Assembly: GCA_964006375.1 (NCBI GenBank)
Contig: OZ023270.1
Span: 54,762,036-54,826,035 of the forward strand
Length of the DNA stretch: 64,000 nt
Source: Tillus elongatus
Lineage: Eukaryota > Arthropoda > Insecta > Coleoptera > Cleridae
Direction: 5' to 3'
The first letter of the stretch is position 1; each line of letters opens with the position of its first letter. A model generated the notes under the pieces. That model made no database searches, was not told the DNA's origin, and was given only the letters and a program-made list of their open reading frames with translations. Shown here one piece after another: positions 11,490-23,155 of the stretch. The position numbers and the translations under genes are program-made.

Positions 11490-12089
11490 AGGTCAGAAGA
11501 AAATGAACACAAATCAAATCGAAACGAAGCCGATCGTTTCAAAGTTAAACAAACATAAATTAATCGAGATAATATATTATAAACGTATACCAGACAGTGT
11601 TACTGTAAGTAAACAAGTTCGAGAGCATATAAATTACTGCACCGATAGTGAATGTGAAGATACTTTCAGTGAGGCTCCTACAAATAACCTACTTGGTTTA
11701 AAAAAAAGTTGAAACAGAGCTAAAGGTATTTAGAAGACAACTAGATGCTGCAACCGTGAATGTAAGTAATCTTCAGGCCATAATTGATTATCAGAAGATA
11801 ATAAAATTGCAAAAAAGAAAAATTAAATGTATATATCGCCAGTGTAATCAAACTATGCACGAACTTTAAATGCGATGTTGCCAATGTCTCCAAAAATTAT
11901 AAAGGCATGGTGGAGAAAATTAAAAGTAATAATGTTAAATTTCAATTAAAACACTTTACTGTGGAAAAGCTTCCATGCAGGAATGGTGCTAAAAGTTGCT
12001 GTTTCAAAGTAGGAGCAGATTTGGACCGGATTAATAAGCTGTATAGAGAAGCATCCCAAAGTTTCTAAAGGCTAGAAATATTTTGAAAC

Positions 12090-12663
12090 TAAGGATTTTA
12101 TTGTAGTCTCTAACACCAATTTACAATCACTAGGCAACAAAATTGACAGCTACATCCAGTTTTTGAATGTACATCATAGTGATGTCTCTTGCGTGAGGGA
12201 GCACTGGGTATCTGAGGAGGTTCTCAAATGTATAAACTTGGGTTAACATTGTGTTGCAGATGATTTTTGTAGGTATAAAGGTAGATATGATGGAGTTGGT
12301 AGAATTCTAAAGGATGGTATCGCTTATCAAGCGAATTTGATAAAAGGTATGTCTGTGAAGAATCATATTGAAATGGCTGCTATTAGATTAACAAAAGACA
12401 AATTAAATATATTGGCTGTGCATAGACCTCCATCTGACAGTTTTGATATATTTATAGGGGGGTTGAATAACAGTCTTAAATTAATAACATATGACACCTT
12501 TAGCAAAAGTTGTATAATGGGCGATTTTAACATTGATTTGTTAAAAGAGAGCAAAGAAAAACAAATGATGTTAGAGTGGAAACTTTTGGTTTGGCGCCTG
12601 CTTTCAGGCAGCCCTAGAATCACAGAAAATTCTATGTCTTGTATAGATAACATTTTCCTTTAA
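12090..12663 (+). pseudogene. LINE-3 endonuclease
   Basis: Pieces in order are LGNKIDSYIQFLNVHHSDVS, then CVREHW (catalytic Glu region), FCRYKGRYDGVGRILKDGI, LNILAVHRPPSDSFDIFI, SCIMGDFNIDLL (GDFN motif) and SCIDNIFL. The SDH motif lies after the LTR insertion at about 13081-13100. The open frame starts at 12337; the N-terminal part has stops. Confidence 0.8.
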
Positions 12664-12666
12664 TAT

Positions 12667-13038
12667 TGTCACAGTGGACACTCTGGAATGACATTTCTAG
12701 AATAGACCAGAAGTGGCAGGTGCAGAATAGCGTAGTACGTCTAGAATCTCTATAGACAGTATAAATAGACCAGCGGTGCGCAGAGTAAGTTAGTTCAGTA
12801 TTAAGTCGGTGTGGTGAAGAAGTGACCATAGAGTATTAAGCGAGTCAGCAGTAAGTGTTGGTGTTTAAGAAGCGATCATAGAAGGCGAATAGTGGAATAT
12901 AATTCTATGGACATTTAATAATAAAAAGAAGCATTTTAGTTGACACTGGTGTTGGAAAATAGTTGGTAATAATAAATTAGTAGTTTGGAAAGCTGTGTTT
13001 TGTTAATCAACAAATCCAGAACCCCATAGAATGTAACA
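12667..13038 (+). mobile_element. Solo LTR (Gypsy-like) inside LINE-3
   Basis: The 372-bp block begins TGTCACAGTGG and ends GAATGTAACA, that is TG...CA. It is flanked by ATAT on both sides (12663-12666 and 13039-13042), a 4-bp target duplication. A TATA box lies at 12760-12767 (TATAAATA), followed by TTAGTTCAGT. A polyadenylation-type AATAA stretch lies further on. The 3' part shares ATCCAGAACCC with the LTR at 33781-34149. No internal retrotransposon sequence remains, as expected after LTR-LTR recombination. Confidence 0.8.
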
Positions 13039-13453
13039 ATATTGAGGAGTCTTGTTACAGTGGAAAAACCCTAAAAGTGTGTCTGTCGGACCACTGTCCT
13101 CTAATAGTGACCGTTTTTAATTATAGACCCATAACTAAAATAAAGTATATTGAGAAATTTGTGCCAAATAAAAAAATATTGGTAAGTTTAAACGTGAACT
13201 GTCAAAAATTAACTGGACAAGCTTACTGAAGGAAAATGCAGAAAAATTATTTGACAAATGTGACAATATACATGACATAATTGAGCAGTGCTTCAAGCTT
13301 TCAATAAGCAGTCATCTGATATATATGGAATGGCAGTTCAATTGTCAAAGAAGTATTTCCTGTCATAGTTAGCTGGTTGTGTGAAGTGCTTAACCAGTGT
13401 ATGATCCAAGGCAACTTTCCTAAATAGTTAGAGCTGGGAAAAGTGACTGCAAT

Positions 13454-15416
13454 TCATAAAAGTCTGGACGCCGCAAGTGCGTTATGGTAGTGAATTTTCA
13501 TTTTAAAAAATTAATAGGAAATATGTGTGTTCTTTTTAGAGGTGTGCGAACCCATGTTTTGTTCGAACCGAACTATTAATGAACCCAAGCAAATATGTGG
13601 CCTCGAACTTCGAACCTCTAAAATAGTATGTCTAAGGTTCACAGTCGAACTTCGAACTTCTTAGAAATTAAAAATCAAACATCAAACTACCCAAAATTCT
13701 TCGGTGTTCATATATCATTTCCTTAAATACAAAATTTAGGCGTATTGTAACATACAATATTTGATATGTAAAAGGATCCCACTCTTTTTACAAAAAGGAA
13801 GGGTTCGACAAATTTGCAGGTTGAGTGGGTGAAAATGTCTTCCGGTGCTGATCGTTATGAGATGGGTCAACGTTAAATCAAAAACACAAAAACAAAAAAT
13901 ATTTAAAACTTTTAGATTTCTAGATCTATAGATAAGCTCAATTATAATAATATTGTTGTTTGGTATTGGCTAGGCAGTTTTAGCAAACAGATTGAGAGTT
14001 TTAAAGTGAGCATGATAAGTATAAAATAACCACTTACAAGTTTGAACTGTCTCCTGATTGTGAATATTTAGCTGTTTTGGCTCTCTGTGAAATAAAGCAT
14101 GTTGAAGCCAGTGTTTTCCAAGGGCAATCTGCAATTATCCCCAAATTCTGAAAATTTACATTACCGATCGCCTTCAAACACCGCCATCATAATGTTGTTA
14201 CTGGTTAAGAAAAATAATTCTGTGATTGTTAAATGGCTCTGTAGTGTCTCAATGTGTCCCACCTACTCTCATAAATATGCATGAGTGAAATCTCCTGAAA
14301 TTACTCTATCGACTGAATGAGACCGATAACGAGTTTAAAACGCCGCTACCTAGTTAAAGGGGCCGCAACTTCGTTACCTTGAGCAACATTAAATGCCTGT
14401 AGAGTTAAAATTTCGAAGTATTTTTAAGCAACCAAGTTCGAACTATTTTGAAGAATGGCATATTTCGAACTACTTCAACATCGCTAGTGCGAACATATTT
14501 TCGAACCGAAGGTTCGAGTTCAGGTTTGGTTCACAATTTCGAATCTTCGCACACCTCTAGTTCTTTTCTAAGAAGGCAGGCATCAAATTTGGTAACCAGT
14601 ATAATAACCTTTATAGTAGAAACAATGTGCAATGTTTCATCAAAATAACTTTATTGTTTGAAAATGTACACAAATTTCCGAAAGTAAACTTAAAGTGTTC
14701 CCGAAAAACTGGTTTCTTGGTCAACTTTATAGGTTAATAGCAGATTGAGCTATTTAAATTTGAAGCATTTAATGAAAATTCGCTACCATAACGCACTTGC
14801 TGTGTCCCGAATTTATTTTCTTACAAGCATGCATTATATTTCGATGGAAAATGATAAAATGCAATAACATAAGGCGTGTTCGATTTAAAAAAAAAGCAAA
14901 TTTGTATCACCAACGACTTATGGGCCACCTGTGAATGTAGACAAATTTTTTTAAGATTTAGCTCAAGACACCCTATAATTAATGTATACAACTTTTTTCG
15001 TATCTTGTATAATTTACGAAAATTCGACAAAAATTATATACCATTAAACGATAAACTATAGCTAAGACTACTGCCAAAACATCAGCGAAAGGGTCTATTT
15101 GAAATTAATTTTCTGGAAATATTTTAGTAAAATGAAGGTCAATGACGGTTGAAGACTTCAGGGTTTGTAAAACATTCTTCTTGAGACATTTTCTTTCCAT
15201 AGCCCGTATAAATTTCACGTTCTTTGCCTAAATGTTGCCAATTTTGACGTTTTAAATCGCGACTTTGACGTTTTGAGGAAGACCCAAATTTATTTTTCTT
15301 TAAATGCCTCTAACTTTTTTGTCTTTTAACTTAGAGAGGTAAATTTTGGTATGTAATTTACCTATAATGATATAAATCTGTGTACCAAATTTGGTTGCCC
15401 TTACCTTATAACCACA
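13454..15416 (+). repeat. Repeat R, copy B (split by hAT-N2)
   Basis: This copy starts at the R terminus TCTGGACGCCGCAAGTGCG (13464) and aligns by eye with R copy A (27201-28568) across both parts. The first is a 314-bp block with inverted ends, closed here at about 14813. The second is a longer non-inverted block that contains ATGTTGCCAATTTTGACGTT. It ends at about 15416 and lacks the A-copy end with (TA)n and hairpin. hAT-N2 and its 8-bp duplication interrupt it at 13529-14567. Function unknown. Confidence 0.8.
13537..14559. mobile_element. hAT-N2: 1,023-bp non-autonomous hAT element nested in R
   Basis: Target duplication GTTCTTTT at 13529-13536 and 14560-14567. Inverted ends TAGAGGTGTGCGAA. 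The subterminal regions are crowded with TTCGAAC/GTTCGAA motifs. R copy A at about 27258-27290 shows the same flanking sequence without the element, an unoccupied paralogous site. No transposase frame is present. Confidence 0.92.
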
Positions 15417-16235
15417 GTGTAGGGGATATGCTTCCAGTACACCGCCCCTAATATGCCGGTTGAGCAGTTTTTCCACTGTTTTTAGCAAGAAGGACATGAG
15501 ACTTATTGGCCTCAGGGACTTTGCCTGGTCTGTTGGATGCCAAGGTTTCGGAATGAATACAACCCTGGCCAGTCTCCATGCCCTCGGAATGTACCCCAGA
15601 GCTAGGCTGGCCCTCATAATGAGGGTAAGCGCCGGCGCCAGTATATCTCTCCCCTGTTGGAGCATGATGGGCATTATTCCATCAAATCCCGGTGATTTGT
15701 ATGGCTTAAAGCTGTTAATGGCCCATCTGATTTTACTCCAAATAACCACCTCTTTTGCGACTGTCCAGTCTACTCTAGATGCCCGCCTATAAGGCGCCTC
15801 TATTTCTGAGTGTTCCCAGTCCGGAGGTGATTGGTTTATTATGTTACAGCCGGGGAAGTGCGCCTGGAGTAAAATTTCTATAGTTTCCTCCCCTGAGCTT
15901 GTAAAGCCTCCCGTTGATGTTCTAAGGGAGCCTATGTTGATCTGAGTGCCCTTGGACAGGATCTTCTGTAGTCGAGCACTCTCAGACGTGTTTTCCACTT
16001 CCTCACAGTGCCTTCTCCACGACTCCTTCTTGGCATCCCTCAGTCTTTTATTATAGGTCGTTAGGGCCTGTCTATATTCGTCCCATGCTCCCGACCTTTT
16101 GGCTGCATTAAACAGCTTACGAACATGCGTCCTCTTTAGCCTGAGGTCCTCGTTCCACCATGGGACGTTCCTGGTGGACGCCCTCATTTTCAGGGGGCAG
16201 TTGGCGTTATAGGCCGAGGTGACTGCGTCTCGCAA
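15417..16235 (-). pseudogene. LINE-4 reverse transcriptase, N-terminal half
   Basis: The frame holds WWNEDLRLKRTHVRKLFNAA (linker before RT), INSFKPYKSPGFDGIMPIML, YIPRAWRLARVVFIPKP and AKSLRPISLMSFLLKTVEKL. The last 38 or so codons down to 15300 are translation of repeat R and not LINE protein. The catalytic Asp residues are not reached. Confidence 0.9.
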
Positions 16236-16304
16236 CTGGGCTGCCGCTATCTTTAGGTCTATTGAATTGTCTATGGTACTCTTAACCCCCCCGCAGTTCC
16301 ACTG

Positions 16305-17124
16305 CTAGGTGTGACCTGTAGGCTTCCCAGTCCGCCTTGTGGGGTCCCGGTACCATACTGTTTGTCTTTCGACTTTAGCGATTTCAAACCGGATGTATCT
16401 GTGGTCTGAGCTACTCACTTCCCCAGACACAGCCCAGCTCTTAAGAAAGTCACCCAGAAACTGGGTGAAAACTGTTAGACCTAAAACTTCCTCACGCCGT
16501 GTTGCGACGAAGGTTGGTTTATTACCTCTATTCAATATGTCTAAATTAAATTTCATAAAGAATTGTAAAAATGCCTCACCCCAAGAGTTTGTGTCCGAGC
16601 TACCCCACAACTTATGGTGCGCGTTCGCATCCATGCCGATGATGATCTGCCATCCACCTGCTCTGCTACCCACTATCAGCTGCTCCAATTCGTTGGGTGG
16701 AGGAGGGTCTGTGCTGTCCCCTGGCAGGTAGGCTGACGCGACAGTAATGTCCCTCGGCCCATCCGCTCCTCCACATCGGATTTTTATCGTTGCCAGGTTC
16801 GTGGAACAGAAATTCATTTAAGGCAAAAAACTCTATCTCTTCCCGGACAAAAATGCATGCCCCCAAGTTCTCGCTGGATCTGCTGTAGATGAGTTTTCCA
16901 GCAGCTCCGCCGAGTCCCTTGATCTCTCCTTTATAGGAGTACGGTTCCTGGATGAGGGCCACATCCGTGTTCCTCAGAGCCATCAGTAGTCCGGCCGTGA
17001 CTGCCCTACTGTGTTGGAGGTTGACCTGAAGGAACCTAAGTCCCATTAACTCGTAGTTGCTTCCACAGTGGGCGGAAGCTAATCCTTCCCAGGCCCCAGA
17101 ATGCCTTAAAAGAGGTTCCTTCAA
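16305..17124 (-). pseudogene. LINE-4 endonuclease
   Basis: Two overlapping frames (17124-16666 and 16817-16305). Motifs: GLRFLQVNLQHSRAVTAGLL (catalytic Asn), DVALIQEPYSYKGEIKGLGG (catalytic Glu), TVASAYLPGD, WQIIIGMDANAHHKLWGSSD (GxDxN motif) and SSDHRYIRFEI (SDH motif). One frameshift lies in the overlap near 16800. The family is the one with NLQHS at the start, common in R1/LOA-like pol. Confidence 0.9.
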
Positions 17125-17332
17125 GGGCTCTGTAAGACGCCTGGTCGATCGAGAAGGCGAGAGTCTGTCCTTTCTCCTCTGCCTTCCTGCTTAGAACCGA
17201 CCAGTGTTGTGTCCTCAGTTCAGGGTTCTGGATCTTCAGTCTACTGATCACCGTCTCCTGCGGGACGGCGTCAGGGATCCGTACAAGGACTTTGCGTCTC
17301 TTTGGGAGTTCCTTGCGTTCGACGGCTGTCAA
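17036..17332 (-). pseudogene. LINE-4 gag, DUF4780-like domain
   Basis: The minus frame reads VLVRIPDAVPQETVISRLKI, then QNPELRTQHWSVLSRKAEEK and YRALEGTSFKAFWGLGRISF. This matches my memory of the DUF4780 domain (LxxQNPxLxxxxWxVLSR, then GLGRxxFR), found in gag-like proteins of insect LINEs. No nucleocapsid zinc knuckles are visible. It overlaps the endonuclease frame. Confidence 0.65.
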
Positions 17333-17517
17333 GTCCGCCCCCTCCTAAATCTGACCGAGGTCGCCAATCGTTTTCCGCAGCCAGTCGCGCGACTGCGGGC
17401 CGGTACAGGTTATCCAGAGGATGCCCCCCACCAGGCGCACCCGGTGGAACTGAGGCGGGCTCTCCCTTTCCTGAAGAAAGTCCACCCCAGCCGGCCTTCC
17501 CCTGGTCTGGCGTGACA

Positions 17518-18195
17518 TCAGGATGGCCTGTCAATCACCGCCATCCCGAGGCCCACCGCAGCCTTCCTATACGAGCCAGTCTGCGCCGGTGTTCCGGCCT
17601 TGGTCCTTTTGGGATGTCTGTCTGTAGTAGGCGTGCTAGAGCCAGAGCGCGGCGTCTTCTGACTCGAACTCTCCTCTTGCGCCTTTACAGGTGCCCTGGC
17701 CCTTTTGGGATGTCTGTCTGTAGTAGGCGTGCTAGAGTGCGAGCGCGTCGTCTCGCACTCCCCTCTTGCGCCTTTACAGGTTTCTCGACCGTCCACGTCC
17801 CGGCCGCCATTTTCTGCGCTCTCCGAAATTTCTTTCTTTGCGCCCCGGAAAGACGCTTGGACTGCCGGAGCAGTCCCTCTACCCCTAGGGTCCTCACTGG
17901 TGGAGGGGCCCCAAGAGTCCGCGGACTTCGCCGCCCTCCGGTGAGACCCAGCCTCCAGTTTGGGTGTCGGGGACAGGTCTGTGGCCGAAGCTACCCCCTG
18001 ATCCCCCGTATCTACGTCGGTCGCGAGACTTCCAGGGTCCGCTGCCGCCCCCTGGCTCGTCTCCGTTTCCGGAATAGACTCAAGGCACAAGTCTGTAGCC
18101 GGAGCCACTCCTCGAGCCTCATTGGTTTTGGTTTTATATGTATTTATGATTTCATGTTGTTCCCACGAGAATGGGGGAAATACTGTCCACACCAT
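17518..18195 (-). pseudogene. LINE-4 gag N-terminal low-complexity region
   Basis: A 225-codon frame rich in Ala, Ser, Thr, Glu and Lys, with a repeated phrase SSTPTTDRHPKRARAPVKAQ, present twice because of a 96-bp DNA duplication. The start at 18195 is provisional. A disordered basic N-terminus is usual for LINE gag proteins. A 331-codon plus-strand frame over the same region is its antisense shadow. Confidence 0.6.
17605..17796. repeat. 96-bp tandem duplication in LINE-4 gag
   Basis: CCTTTTGGGATGTCTGTCTG begins at 17605 and again at 17701. Both units share the following GTAGTAGGCGTGCTAGAG and the closing CTCTTGCGCCTTTACAGGT, with differences in the middle. Confidence 0.9.
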
Positions 18196-18545
18196 CAGAA
18201 CCCCCTGTGTGGTGCAAGGTGGGTTATTCTGGAGGGTTGCCTGGTACTGCAGAGGTTCCGTTCACTACACCATCACCCTGGTGCCATCCATCCCTAGGCA
18301 CGGGTCACGTGACACCATAGATTGGGGGAGTTTAGTTCGACATCCTTGTCTAGATCCGTCATGTTTAGTTATTATCTGGGTCACCTCGTGCAGCATGCGG
18401 CTTTTCACAGCGCATGACAGTCTTGGGGAAAGCTTCATCGACAGTTTATGTTGTTGTTTGCACTTCCTCAGCTTGCCCCCTGTAGTCCTTTGGCCCGCGA
18501 CTCCTTGACCCCGGTCCCTTACCTTTCTTGGGGGTTGTTTGCAAC
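18196..18545 (-). other. LINE-4 5' untranslated region
   Basis: GC-richer sequence continuous in composition with the gag. It ends where the DNA becomes AT-rich at about 18545. The exact 5' end is not marked by a visible target duplication. Confidence 0.5.
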
Positions 18546-19974
18546 AAATTTACCTTGTGGTTTGTGCATCCAAGGAGGGTCCTAATAATGTTTCTGTAAA
18601 ACTGTTTATTTACCGAAATTACATTTCACTTCGTCGCCTATAATGTTTTTTTTAGATAGTATTGAATACAGCACTAAAGTAAATTCACTTGCTGTTTCAC
18701 TTCTTTTTTATTTTATATTACAGATATATGCACAAGCTAAGTATAATAAAAGGGGGTCCTTAATTAGCTTGGGGCTACACAAACTTAAAAGTAGAGAAGA
18801 CATTTAGATCGTGTCTAACTGTGTGCACACAACAATTAGTAAAATACATTCATCAAATCTAATAAAAAACAACAGTTTTATGATATTATTTTAAATAAAC
18901 CAGTAGGAATACGTTTCGCGGCGAATTCGAAATTCGCGGGTATATGTTTCTTGTTTTTGTCCAAGACTACATCGAAATTCGGTCAACGCCACAAGCAAGC
19001 AGCTTGTAAATTAAGCTCGATAGGCTTGGACGGTGAACAAACGTAAGTTTGTCTAATTTTAAGCGGGAGACTGTACCTGTGTGAAACATACAATATGAGA
19101 AATACAGAAATACGCTTTAAAGTGTCTATGCACTTCCGAAGTCACGAGCCGCCACTGCCTTGGAAGTTACTTTTTTTTCAAAACTATGTATAGAAGCACA
19201 AGCACTGCCTCGGTCACATGCAGCATTAGTGATTGAATTTTCTGGGTACGCTTCAAGCCTACCACATTTATTTGATTTTCTTTAGTATCGACAGAAAAAT
19301 GATTATACCAAGTTTTAAGATTGGAAACACCCCCAATATTTGAAAATGTTGTAGCCAGCCTTTTGAAGGTCAGCACTGAAAGAGCTCCTTGACTGGGAAA
19401 CCTTATATAATCTATACGAGAGACAATAATACTCTGATTGTTTGCTAAATATATTCACACCACCTCATTTCTTTCTCGAACAGTGAACTTCACAAATTTT
19501 TAATAAACAAGTTTTAAAATAAATACACTTTAGTGCAATATTCAGTTAACAAGTTATAACTTCCACAGAACAAGCGTACTGTTACTATTTCTACACCAGC
19601 TAATTACAAACCTGACAGTTGTCAAAAGATTATTTTGTATTTTCTCAGCCACCTTTGCAATTCAATAAAGTGCTTTTAGCGCCTACATAAATTCGCCACT
19701 AACTAAACAACGACTGATTTTAAATATCTAGCATGCTACATCGTTGAACTCAAAATAAAGTGCTGCCTTCAGATATCTAAAAATATACAGGGTGTTTAAT
19801 TTTAAAAATATGGAAGGTACCTATATTGATAAGTTTGCCAGATTATTATTATTTTTTTTTTTCAAGTAAAAACAACTTGAAAAGGAACCCTGGATGTTCC
19901 ATCTTTCTTTCATCAAAACTTCCAGAGTTATATTGATCAAGCTCCTTGGAATGCACTGTACATGTACACCCCGG
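18546..19974. other. AT-rich stretch without gene
   Basis: No recognisable frame. A 17-bp interrupted palindrome (GCGAATT, CGA, AATTCGC) lies at 18921-18937. At 19786 a TACAGGGTGT-type phrase, common at insect transposon edges, precedes the RNase H fragment. Confidence 0.4.
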
Positions 19975-20213
19975 CGGGGGGAGCGCCCGCCCTACCACGG
20001 AAGGCACTCGTCTGGTTCGTGGACGGAGCCGGCGGGGAGCGTGGGACAGACGCAGGCGTTTATTGGGAAGGGCCGAGGGTAAGTCACAGTATTTGCTCCG
20101 GGGCTTATGCAACGGTCTCTCAAGCCGAAATGTACGCAATATTGCACTGCGTGCGAGAGAACAAGAGAAGGGGCTACACCAACAAGCGGATTCACATAAT
20201 AATCACTGTGTAG
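19975..20213 (+). pseudogene. LINE RNase H fragment
   Basis: Reads KALVWFVDGAGGERGTDAGV (first catalytic Asp in FVDG), YATVSQAEMYAILHCVRENK (catalytic Glu in QAE) and NKRIHIII. The next catalytic Asp is lost at a stop at 20213. The domain is the RNase H that follows RT in jockey/I-group pol of the kind found as scraps at 4668 and 5705. Orientation here is plus. The following 180 bp has no recognisable protein. Confidence 0.75.
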
Positions 20214-20479
20214 ATAAGGAGAACCTAAAATTAAACAAAAATGTTAGACAACGGGAAAATAAAAGTTGTATGAATTTGGCACAGCTGCCCATGTACAGTT
20301 TATTGATTGACCACTTTACGAGAGATACCGACAAATCTAGCATGATGGGAATAATGATAAAGAGGGAATTTCATGCTGATTACCTGCACGGAGTATAAAC
20401 GCAGTTATAGTCGCCAAACATTTAGAATTTTTCATTCTCTGATAACGCTAACTTGATTAGTGAAACAATCGTCAGGTTT

Positions 20480-20890
<411 letters not shown>

Positions 20891-21011
20891 ACTTACATGT
20901 GGCTAGACATAGTGCAAATAAACCTATGTTGTGAATTTTAAGTAATTTGGTACACAATATTTAGAGTTTTTTCCAAATTAAAAATAAAATCCCAAAGATA
21001 TGCGTTTAGAC

Positions 21012-22763
21012 TAGAGTTGCCACGAATAGTGATTTTGCCGAATACCGAATACAGAATATTCGGCTCGACTCTCGGCCGAAGTGCCGAATATTCGGCCGCC
21101 TAATATTCGGCGACACTTAGTACAATTCGTAGGTGACATGTACATGACTGAGAAAATTATTCCCGATATATGTAATAGAATATGCTCCAAAATCGAAGCT
21201 AGTATTTTACGAGCAACAGCAGTATCCGTGACATCTGATATGTGGACATGTCAGCACAACAACCAGAGTTTCTTAAGTTTTACTGTGCATTGGATATTTT
21301 CAGATTTTATTCTTGAATATGGCGTTTACGCGATGCATCCGTTTGATGGTTCACATACTGGTACCAATATCGCAAAAGAACTCAATACTATTGCAGAAAG
21401 ATGGAATATTTCACATAGCAAGATCCATTTTCTTGTCCATGACAGTGGAGCCAATATGATAAAAGGTGTACGAGATGCAGAATAGGATTCTACTAAGTGT
21501 TTTATTCATTTACTACAAAGGGCTGTCGAGGAATCACTAAAGTCTCAATCTGAAATAACACACATGGTAGCTGCTGCAAGACGAATTGTCACCCATTTTA
21601 ACCACTCTGGTACAGCACAAGAAAAGCTGAAACACATTCGTCAGGAACTTAAATTACCAGACCACCAATTAGTACAAGATGTAAGCACATGATAGAATTC
21701 TACATTCTATTTAATGGAGCGATTATTAAAACAAAAGCGAGCTGTCTCTTTGTACATAACGGATCATAATTCTTTAAACAATTTAACACCTGCTCAATGC
21801 GAGTTAATGGCACAATGTATCAAACTCCTCAAACCGTTTGAATAGATTACAAAAATAACCAGCTTGGGTATTTGCTGCATTTCTGAGGTGATTCCACATG
21901 TTGTCACGTTGTTAAAATACCTGGGAAAGGAAGAGACAGCACAAATAACACCTAATTTATTGAACATAAGATCTTCACTACACGCTGAACTTGAAGCGTG
22001 GTTCGACTTTAATGAGAGTGACAAATATCTGGTTGCCACTTTTCTTGACCCGCGTTTCAAAAGTAGTTTCCTGGGATTAGTTCAAACACAAAGAGCAAAA
22101 CAAAAAATTCTTTTAGAAGTCCTGAGAAAGAGTTGTGATGAGTCCACTAGCACCGATTATGATTAATCTCCACTTCGAAAGAAAAGAAATGACAATGATA
22201 AAACCATTGAGATACACGATAGTGGGAATTGTTTTGAGGAAGTCGCTACAGAAAATACCCAGACAGATGAAGATGTGGAATAAAAAAGTTTAATTGCAAA
22301 TGAAATTGATTTTTACATGAAAACTGTTCGCCTCGATCGAACAGCGAACCCTTACAAGTGGTGGTCAGCAAACGCGAAACAGTATCCAAGTCTAGCAGAA
22401 TTTGCTAAGATTTATTTATCATCTCCCGGTAGCAGTGTATATAGTGAGCGGCTATTTTCCAAAGCAGGTGTAATTTATGAGGAAAAGCGCAATCGTTTGC
22501 TATCAACAAATGCTGAAAAAATTATTTTCATTCATCACAACTTATCACTAATAGATTTTAAGTATTAAATGTATGATTTGATTTTTTGTTAAAATAAATA
22601 ATTTTGTGAGTAACATTTATTATGCGTTTTTTTTTTTTTTTCATGATTTGGTATTCGGTATTCGGCCGAATAGTGCGCAACATTCGGCCGAATACCGAAT
22701 TTTAAAAAAAGTAGCCGAATATGCCGAATACCAAATAGGAGCCGAATATTCGTGGCATCTCTA
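21012..22763 (+). mobile_element. hAT-1: 1,752-bp hAT element with transposase remnant
   Basis: Perfect target duplications GTTTAGAC at 21004-21011 and 22764-22771 (nTnnnnAn). Inverted ends TAGAGTTGCCACGAATA (left) and TAGAGATGCCACGAATA (right, reversed). Both subterminal regions carry arrays of ATTCGGCCGAAT-type palindromes. The interior encodes most of a hAT transposase. The N-terminal BED-type zinc finger seems deleted, because the frame starts only about 70 bp from the end. Confidence 0.95.
21081..22568 (+). pseudogene. hAT transposase (BED-finger class), multiple stops
   Basis: One continuous reading frame with no frameshift is interrupted by six stops at 21483, 21690, 21693, 21843, 22164 and 22281. 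Segments: VTSDMWTCQHNNQSFLSFTV (first catalytic Asp), FLVHDSGANMIKG (second Asp, DxGANM), LTPAQCELMAQCIKLLKPF, HAELEAWFDFNESDKYLVAT, FLDPRFKSSFL and the C-terminal dimerisation domain NPYKWWSANAKQYPSLAEFA with SERLFSKAGVIYEEKRNRL. The adjacent stops at 21690-21695 sit where hAT proteins usually have Arg-Trp, as expected from two C/G transitions. Dead copy. Confidence 0.92.
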
Positions 22764-23155
22764 GTTTAGACGACTTAGTGGTTGAGGTCCAGTGCCTGAC
22801 AGACAGAGTAGTTAACTGCCACACATAGATTGATTCATACAACAGGTATAAACCATACATCAACAGTAACCAGACTAAATATATACCAGGCATAAAACAT
22901 ACTACCCAAACTAACAATCGTGAAATCTCGGCCGCAATTGTGGAAAATGACAGACGACATAAAATTAAAAATTTGCCAAGTGATAGTTATTTATCTTTAA
23001 ACTTAAACATAAGACGTCATATAAGACTGAAACAGTCGCGGGTTGTGTTTCAATGATAATTCTACTAATTCTCTAATTAATTGTTACATATACGCTGAAT
23101 ATAATATCCTGGCATGAAGCCGATCTAATGTATCAACAAAACGTCAGTTGACGTA

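Larger units (their letters stand above)
11490..13463 (+). mobile_element. LINE-3: non-LTR retrotransposon split by a solo LTR
   Basis: On the plus strand an ORF1 remnant (about 11502-11870, with a coiled-coil-like segment LKVFRRQLDAATVNVSNLQA) is followed by an endonuclease (12090-12663, continuing at 13039) and the first RT block (to 13463). The RT part reads VKEVFPVIVSWLCEVLNQCM, then QGNFPK and LELGKVTAIHK, with a stop between. Reading resumes on both sides of the LTR at 12667-13038 (SCIDNIFL before; EESCYSGKTLKVCLSDHCPL after). The RT is then cut off by repeat R. Many stops; inactive. Confidence 0.8.
15417..18545 (-). mobile_element. LINE-4: R1/LOA-like LINE, 3' part replaced by R
   Basis: On the minus strand: a 5' region (18545-18196), gag (18195-17036 in pieces), AP endonuclease (17124-16305) and RT (16235-15417). 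The RT stops within motif 2 (VEKLLNRHIRGGVLEAYPLH), exactly where repeat R begins. The DNA is clearly GC-richer than its surroundings. The ORFs are long with few frameshifts, so the copy is younger than LINE-1 and LINE-3. Confidence 0.88.

Noticed and set aside
17302..18297. 331-codon plus-strand ORF
   Set aside because: It is the antisense of the LINE-4 gag and 5' region, has no domain, and results from high GC content and the tandem repeat.
19946..20398. 150-codon ORF over the RNase H scrap
   Set aside because: The RNase H motifs are in another frame; this one has no recognisable domain.
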